Shown: one piece after another, positions 57,651 through 64,000 of the stretch
Layout: the number at the start of each line of letters is the position of its first letter
Position numbering within the stretch: position 1 is the stretch's first letter
NCBI RefSeq assembly: GCF_003812745.1
Contig: NZ_CP033831.1
Span: forward strand, 2,976,001 to 3,040,000
DNA: 64,000 bases
Source: Serratia sp. FDAARGOS_506
GTDB taxonomy: Bacteria > Pseudomonadota > Gammaproteobacteria > Enterobacterales > Enterobacteriaceae
Direction of reading: 5' to 3'
Made by a program: the position numbers and the translations under genes
The notes under the pieces: generated by a model
The model's database searches: none
The model's input: only the letters and a program-made list of their open reading frames with translations
What the model was told of the DNA's origin: nothing

Positions 57651-58538
57651 ATGCTGAAAGCTGTCATCCCCGTTGCCGGTCTTGGTACCCGCATGTTACC
57701 GGCCACAAAGGCAATTCCTAAGGAAATGCTGCCGGTTGTAGACAAACCCCTTATCCAATACATCGTAAATGAATGCGTTGCTGCCGGCATTAAAGAGATT
57801 ATTCTGGTCACGCACTCGTCAAAAAATGCGATTGAAAACCACTTTGACACCTCGTTTGAATTGGAAAGCATGTTGGAGTCACGCGTTAAGCGTCAACTGC
57901 TGGAAGAGGTTCAGTCTATCTGCCCGAAAGGCGTGACCCTGATGCATGTGCGGCAAGGGCAATCCAAAGGGTTGGGCCATGCAGTACTTTGTGCCAGGCC
58001 ACTTATCGGTGATGCACCGTTTGCCGTGTTGCTGCCGGACGTGCTGATGGACGATATTGCCTCTGATCTGACGAAAGATAACCTCGCCAGCATGATTGCT
58101 GAATTCGAAACGCATGGTCGCAGCCAGATCATGGTAGAACCTGTGCCAGAAAAAGATGTGTCAAAATACGGCGTGGTCGATTGTCGCGGTGTGGCTGTGG
58201 CGCCAGGCCAAAGCGTGCCGATGCATGCGATCGTTGAAAAACCTTCTCAGGAAGAAGCGCCTTCAAATTTGGCCGTCGTTGGCCGCTATGTCTTGGCTGC
58301 TGATATCTGGCCGCTGCTGGAAAAAACGCCTTTCGGCACTGGCGGCGAGATCCAGCTCACCGATGCTATCGCTATGCTAATGGAGCAAAAACCGGTTGAG
58401 GCTTTCGCCATGGTTGGGCGTTCGCATGACTGTGGTGATAAATTAGGTTACATGAAGGCCTTTGTTGAGTATGGTCTTCGTCATCCAACGCAGGGTGAAG
58501 CCTTTTCTGAGTGGTTAAAGGGGATGCTGCCGGCTTAA
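57651..58538 (+). CDS. galU: UTP-glucose-1-phosphate uridylyltransferase (GalU, copy 2)
   Basis: Second true GalU in the window: 295 residues with [46 protein letters not shown] and [14 protein letters not shown], keeping the catalytic Arg that GalF lacks. I start at ATG 57651 because GGGAG lies 11 bases upstream, although the spacing is long; an ATG at 57618 would add 11 residues without a ribosome site. Protein and DNA are closely similar to the copy at 26,982, in the same orientation. It precedes the third ops element and may serve UDP-Gal synthesis. Confidence 0.9.
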   Translation: MLKAVIPVAGLGTRMLPATKAIPKEMLPVVDKPLIQYIVNECVAAGIKEIILVTHSSKNAIENHFDTSFELESMLESRVKRQLLEEVQSICPKGVTLMHVRQGQSKGLGHAVLCARPLIGDAPFAVLLPDVLMDDIASDLTKDNLASMIAEFETHGRSQIMVEPVPEKDVSKYGVVDCRGVAVAPGQSVPMHAIVEKPSQEEAPSNLAVVGRYVLAADIWPLLEKTPFGTGGEIQLTDAIAMLMEQKPVEAFAMVGRSHDCGDKLGYMKAFVEYGLRHPTQGEAFSEWLKGMLPA

Positions 58539-58807
58539 ACGCCTGCGGTACCTGACGAATCCAGCCGATTCCTAAAGTAAAATGGAGCGGCTGGATGTAG
58601 CTTGAGGGCAGGCTACATGGGCTCACCGCGGTGTGTAGCGAACTCGGGGCAGGAAGTTTTCCCGGTTATGAAGTAAAATCAAAAGGTTGTTTTAAGTGTG
58701 CTCTGGTTGCCACAACGCCAGGGGCGGTAGCGTGGTTGCGATTAGTTGAGAAACGCATTCTACCCGTCTTGCTACCTAGGCTAGGTTAGACCTGAAGACG
58801 TGCGGCC
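58539..58807. other. Gap between galU and the O-antigen operon
   Basis: 269 bases. ATCCAGCCG (58559-58567) and CGGCTGGAT (58588-58596) form a perfect nine-pair stem with a 20-base loop, a possible galU terminator without U-run. The third ops element follows at 58723. Confidence 0.5.
58696..58734 (+). promoter_or_regulatory. JUMPstart sequence with ops element (third)
   Basis: ops core GGCGGTAGCGTG is at 58723-58734, preceded by GCTCTGGTTGCCACAACGCCAG, a partial JUMPstart match. It lies 74 bases before wzm. RfaH control of O-antigen operons through this element is established in enterics. Confidence 0.93.
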
Positions 58808-59620
58808 ATGTTTCATCTGTCAGGGAATTTCAATCTTAAATCGAGTTTTTATATGAAGTATAGCTTAGGTTATCTTTGGGATTTGGCTTCGGTCATCACA
58901 GAGAAAGAATTAAAAGTAAGATATAAAAGCAGCTTCTTTGGCTATTTATGGTCAATTGCTAATCCGTTGCTCTTTGCCATGATCTATTATTTTATTTTTA
59001 AATTGGTCATGCGGGTTCAAATACCAAACTATACCATTTTTATTATCACAGGCCTGTTCCCTTGGCAGTGGTTTGCCAGTTCTACGTCGAATTCTCTGCA
59101 TTCCTTTATTGCTAATGCGCAAATTATCAAAAAAACCGTATTTCCGCGCTCGGTCATTCCTTTTAGTAATGTTCTGATGGAGTGCCTGCATTTCCTCTGT
59201 ACGATTCCAGTTATTATTGTTTTCCTTTATGTTTATGATATGCGCCCATCGATTGATTGGCTTTGGGGTATTCCGCATATCGGCATTGCGCAGATGATGA
59301 TGACCTTCGGGATTGCGATGATGCTATCAACCCTAAACCTTTTCTTCCGCGATCTGGAGCGTTTTATCACGCTGGGCATCATGCTGATGTTCTACTGCAC
59401 ACCAATTTTGTATTCTGGTGATATGATTCCTGAAAAATACCGCTTTATGATAGATTTTAATCCACTGGCTAGCATGATATTGAGCTGGCGCGATCTCTTT
59501 ATGAATGGGGTTATTGATTATCACCAGGTCGGTATGTTGTACGGTTATGCGCTGTTGTTCATTATCATTGGCGTCAGCATCTTTAACAAGTTGAAATACA
59601 GATTTGCAGAGATATTATAA
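58808..59620 (+). CDS. wzm: O-antigen ABC exporter permease Wzm
   Basis: ABC-2 type inner-membrane permease, 270 residues, six helices, exporting undecaprenyl-diphosphate-linked O-polysaccharide. KYSLGYLWDLASVITEKELKVRYKSSFFGYLW, LITGLFPWQWFASS-like ITGLFPWQWFASSTSNSL, NAQIIKKTVFPRSVIPFSN and MLMFYCTPILYSGDMIPEKY closely resemble Klebsiella O1/O2 Wzm. The true start may be ATG 58853 (MKYSLGYLW), nearer the Klebsiella length; neither has a strong ribosome site. The stop overlaps the wzt start (TAATG). Confidence 0.93.
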   Translation: MFHLSGNFNLKSSFYMKYSLGYLWDLASVITEKELKVRYKSSFFGYLWSIANPLLFAMIYYFIFKLVMRVQIPNYTIFIITGLFPWQWFASSTSNSLHSFIANAQIIKKTVFPRSVIPFSNVLMECLHFLCTIPVIIVFLYVYDMRPSIDWLWGIPHIGIAQMMMTFGIAMMLSTLNLFFRDLERFITLGIMLMFYCTPILYSGDMIPEKYRFMIDFNPLASMILSWRDLFMNGVIDYHQVGMLYGYALLFIIIGVSIFNKLKYRFAEIL

Positions 59621-60360
59621 TGAGCGTAGCTATAGAATTTAAAAACGTCACTAAGCGCTATCCGTTATACCATCATATTGGATCTGGCATTAAAGAGCTG
59701 ATTTTTAACCCCCGTCGAGCATTAAGCTTACTGAGTGGCCGTAGTTATCTGGCGATTGAAGATATCAGTTTCCAAGTGCAAAAAGGCGAATCGGTTGCGC
59801 TTATTGGCCGCAATGGTGCGGGAAAGAGCACGTCGCTTGGTTTGGTTGCAGGTGTGATGAAACCGTCATCCGGTTCGGTTCACGTGGTTGGCCGGGTAGC
59901 TTCGATGCTGGAGTTAGGCGGTGGGTTTCACCCAGAATTGACCGGCAGAGAGAACATTCGACTGAATGCGACGTTGTTAGGCCTTCGTCGTAAGGAGTTG
60001 AAGCAGCGCCTGGATAAGATTATCGAGTTTTCCGAGCTGGGTGAATTTATCGATGAGCCAATCCGAGTTTACTCCAGCGGTATGTTGGCGAAGTTGGGGT
60101 TTTCTGTTATCACTCAAGTTGATCCGGATATTCTAATTATCGATGAAGTTTTGGCTGTGGGTGATATTGCATTCCAACGGAAGTGCATTAATACGATAAA
60201 TGAGTTTAAAAGAAAAGGCGTGACAATTCTTTTTGTTAGTCATAACTTAGATGATGTGGAAAAAATCTGTGACAAGGTTATTTGGATCGAGAACCACAAA
60301 ATGAAAAGTATCGGTGACGCACACTCTATTATATCTCAATATAGAGCAGCTATGGCCTGA
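59620..60360 (+). CDS. wzt: O-antigen ABC exporter ATPase Wzt, short type
   Basis: ATPase partner of Wzm, 246 residues. Walker A GRNGAGKSTSLGLVAG, signature YSSGMLAKLGFSV and Walker B PDILIIDEVLAVGD are intact, with the family N-terminus KNVTKRYPLYHHIGSGIKELIFNP. It ends soon after the ATPase domain, with no C-terminal carbohydrate-binding domain, as in the Klebsiella D-galactan I system, in which export is coupled to synthesis rather than to recognition of a capped chain end. It overlaps wzm. Confidence 0.94.
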   Translation: MSVAIEFKNVTKRYPLYHHIGSGIKELIFNPRRALSLLSGRSYLAIEDISFQVQKGESVALIGRNGAGKSTSLGLVAGVMKPSSGSVHVVGRVASMLELGGGFHPELTGRENIRLNATLLGLRRKELKQRLDKIIEFSELGEFIDEPIRVYSSGMLAKLGFSVITQVDPDILIIDEVLAVGDIAFQRKCINTINEFKRKGVTILFVSHNLDDVEKICDKVIWIENHKMKSIGDAHSIISQYRAAMA

Positions 60361-60389
60361 GTTCGCTTTTTTATTATTAGGTGGTTCGA

Positions 60390-64000
<3,611 letters not shown>

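Overview
The window looks like a chromosomal segment of a Serratia species, most likely S. marcescens or a close relative. The strongest reasons are an RsaA-like S-layer gene (slaA) followed directly by a three-gene type I exporter matching S. marcescens LipBCD, and enterobacterial housekeeping genes (mglBAC, sanA, cdd, yohJK, metG, mrp, udk, dcd, asmA, yegH). There are no RNA genes, insertion sequences, prophage genes or CRISPR arrays that I can support.

Positions 1 to about 26,350 are mostly ordinary GC-rich core genome: the galS end and mglBAC galactose uptake operon, sanA, NAD malic enzyme, the CRP/CytR-type cdd gene, yohJK, an MFS transporter, an orphan sugar-binding protein, divergent metG and mrp, a PAP2 phosphatase, udk-dcd-asmA, dcuC and yegH. 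One AT-rich patch (about 5,800-8,860) carries an orphan GT2 glycosyltransferase and a Wzx-type flippase between sanA and maeA and looks acquired.

Positions 26,350 to 64,000 form a surface-assembly region in one orientation. Three JUMPstart/ops elements (26,884; 51,203; 58,723) imply three RfaH-dependent transcripts. The first makes sugar nucleotides (galU, galF) and the Wza-Wzb-Wzc capsule exporter. A terminator-like hairpin follows wzc, and then comes an AT-rich serotype-specific block with four glycosyltransferases, Wzy, Wzx, a PslG-like periplasmic glycoside hydrolase and a pyruvyltransferase-family protein. The second transcript carries manC, manB and wcaJ, that is GDP-mannose precursor supply and the initiating glucosyl-phosphate transferase of the same capsule. 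galE and another galU follow. The third transcript is a Klebsiella D-galactan I type O-antigen operon (wzm, wzt, wbbM, glf, wbbN cut by the window edge), fed by galU, galE and glf.

Between the first and second polysaccharide transcripts sit slaA and lipBCD: a secreted S-layer protein and its dedicated exporter inside the capsule locus. The first third of slaA is AT-rich like the capsule genes, while the rest is GC-rich like lipBCD. The switch falls where the DUF4214-like N-terminal region gives way to the repetitive body. The most interesting idea here is that the S-layer anchoring domain may be exchanged together with the neighbouring polysaccharide genes.
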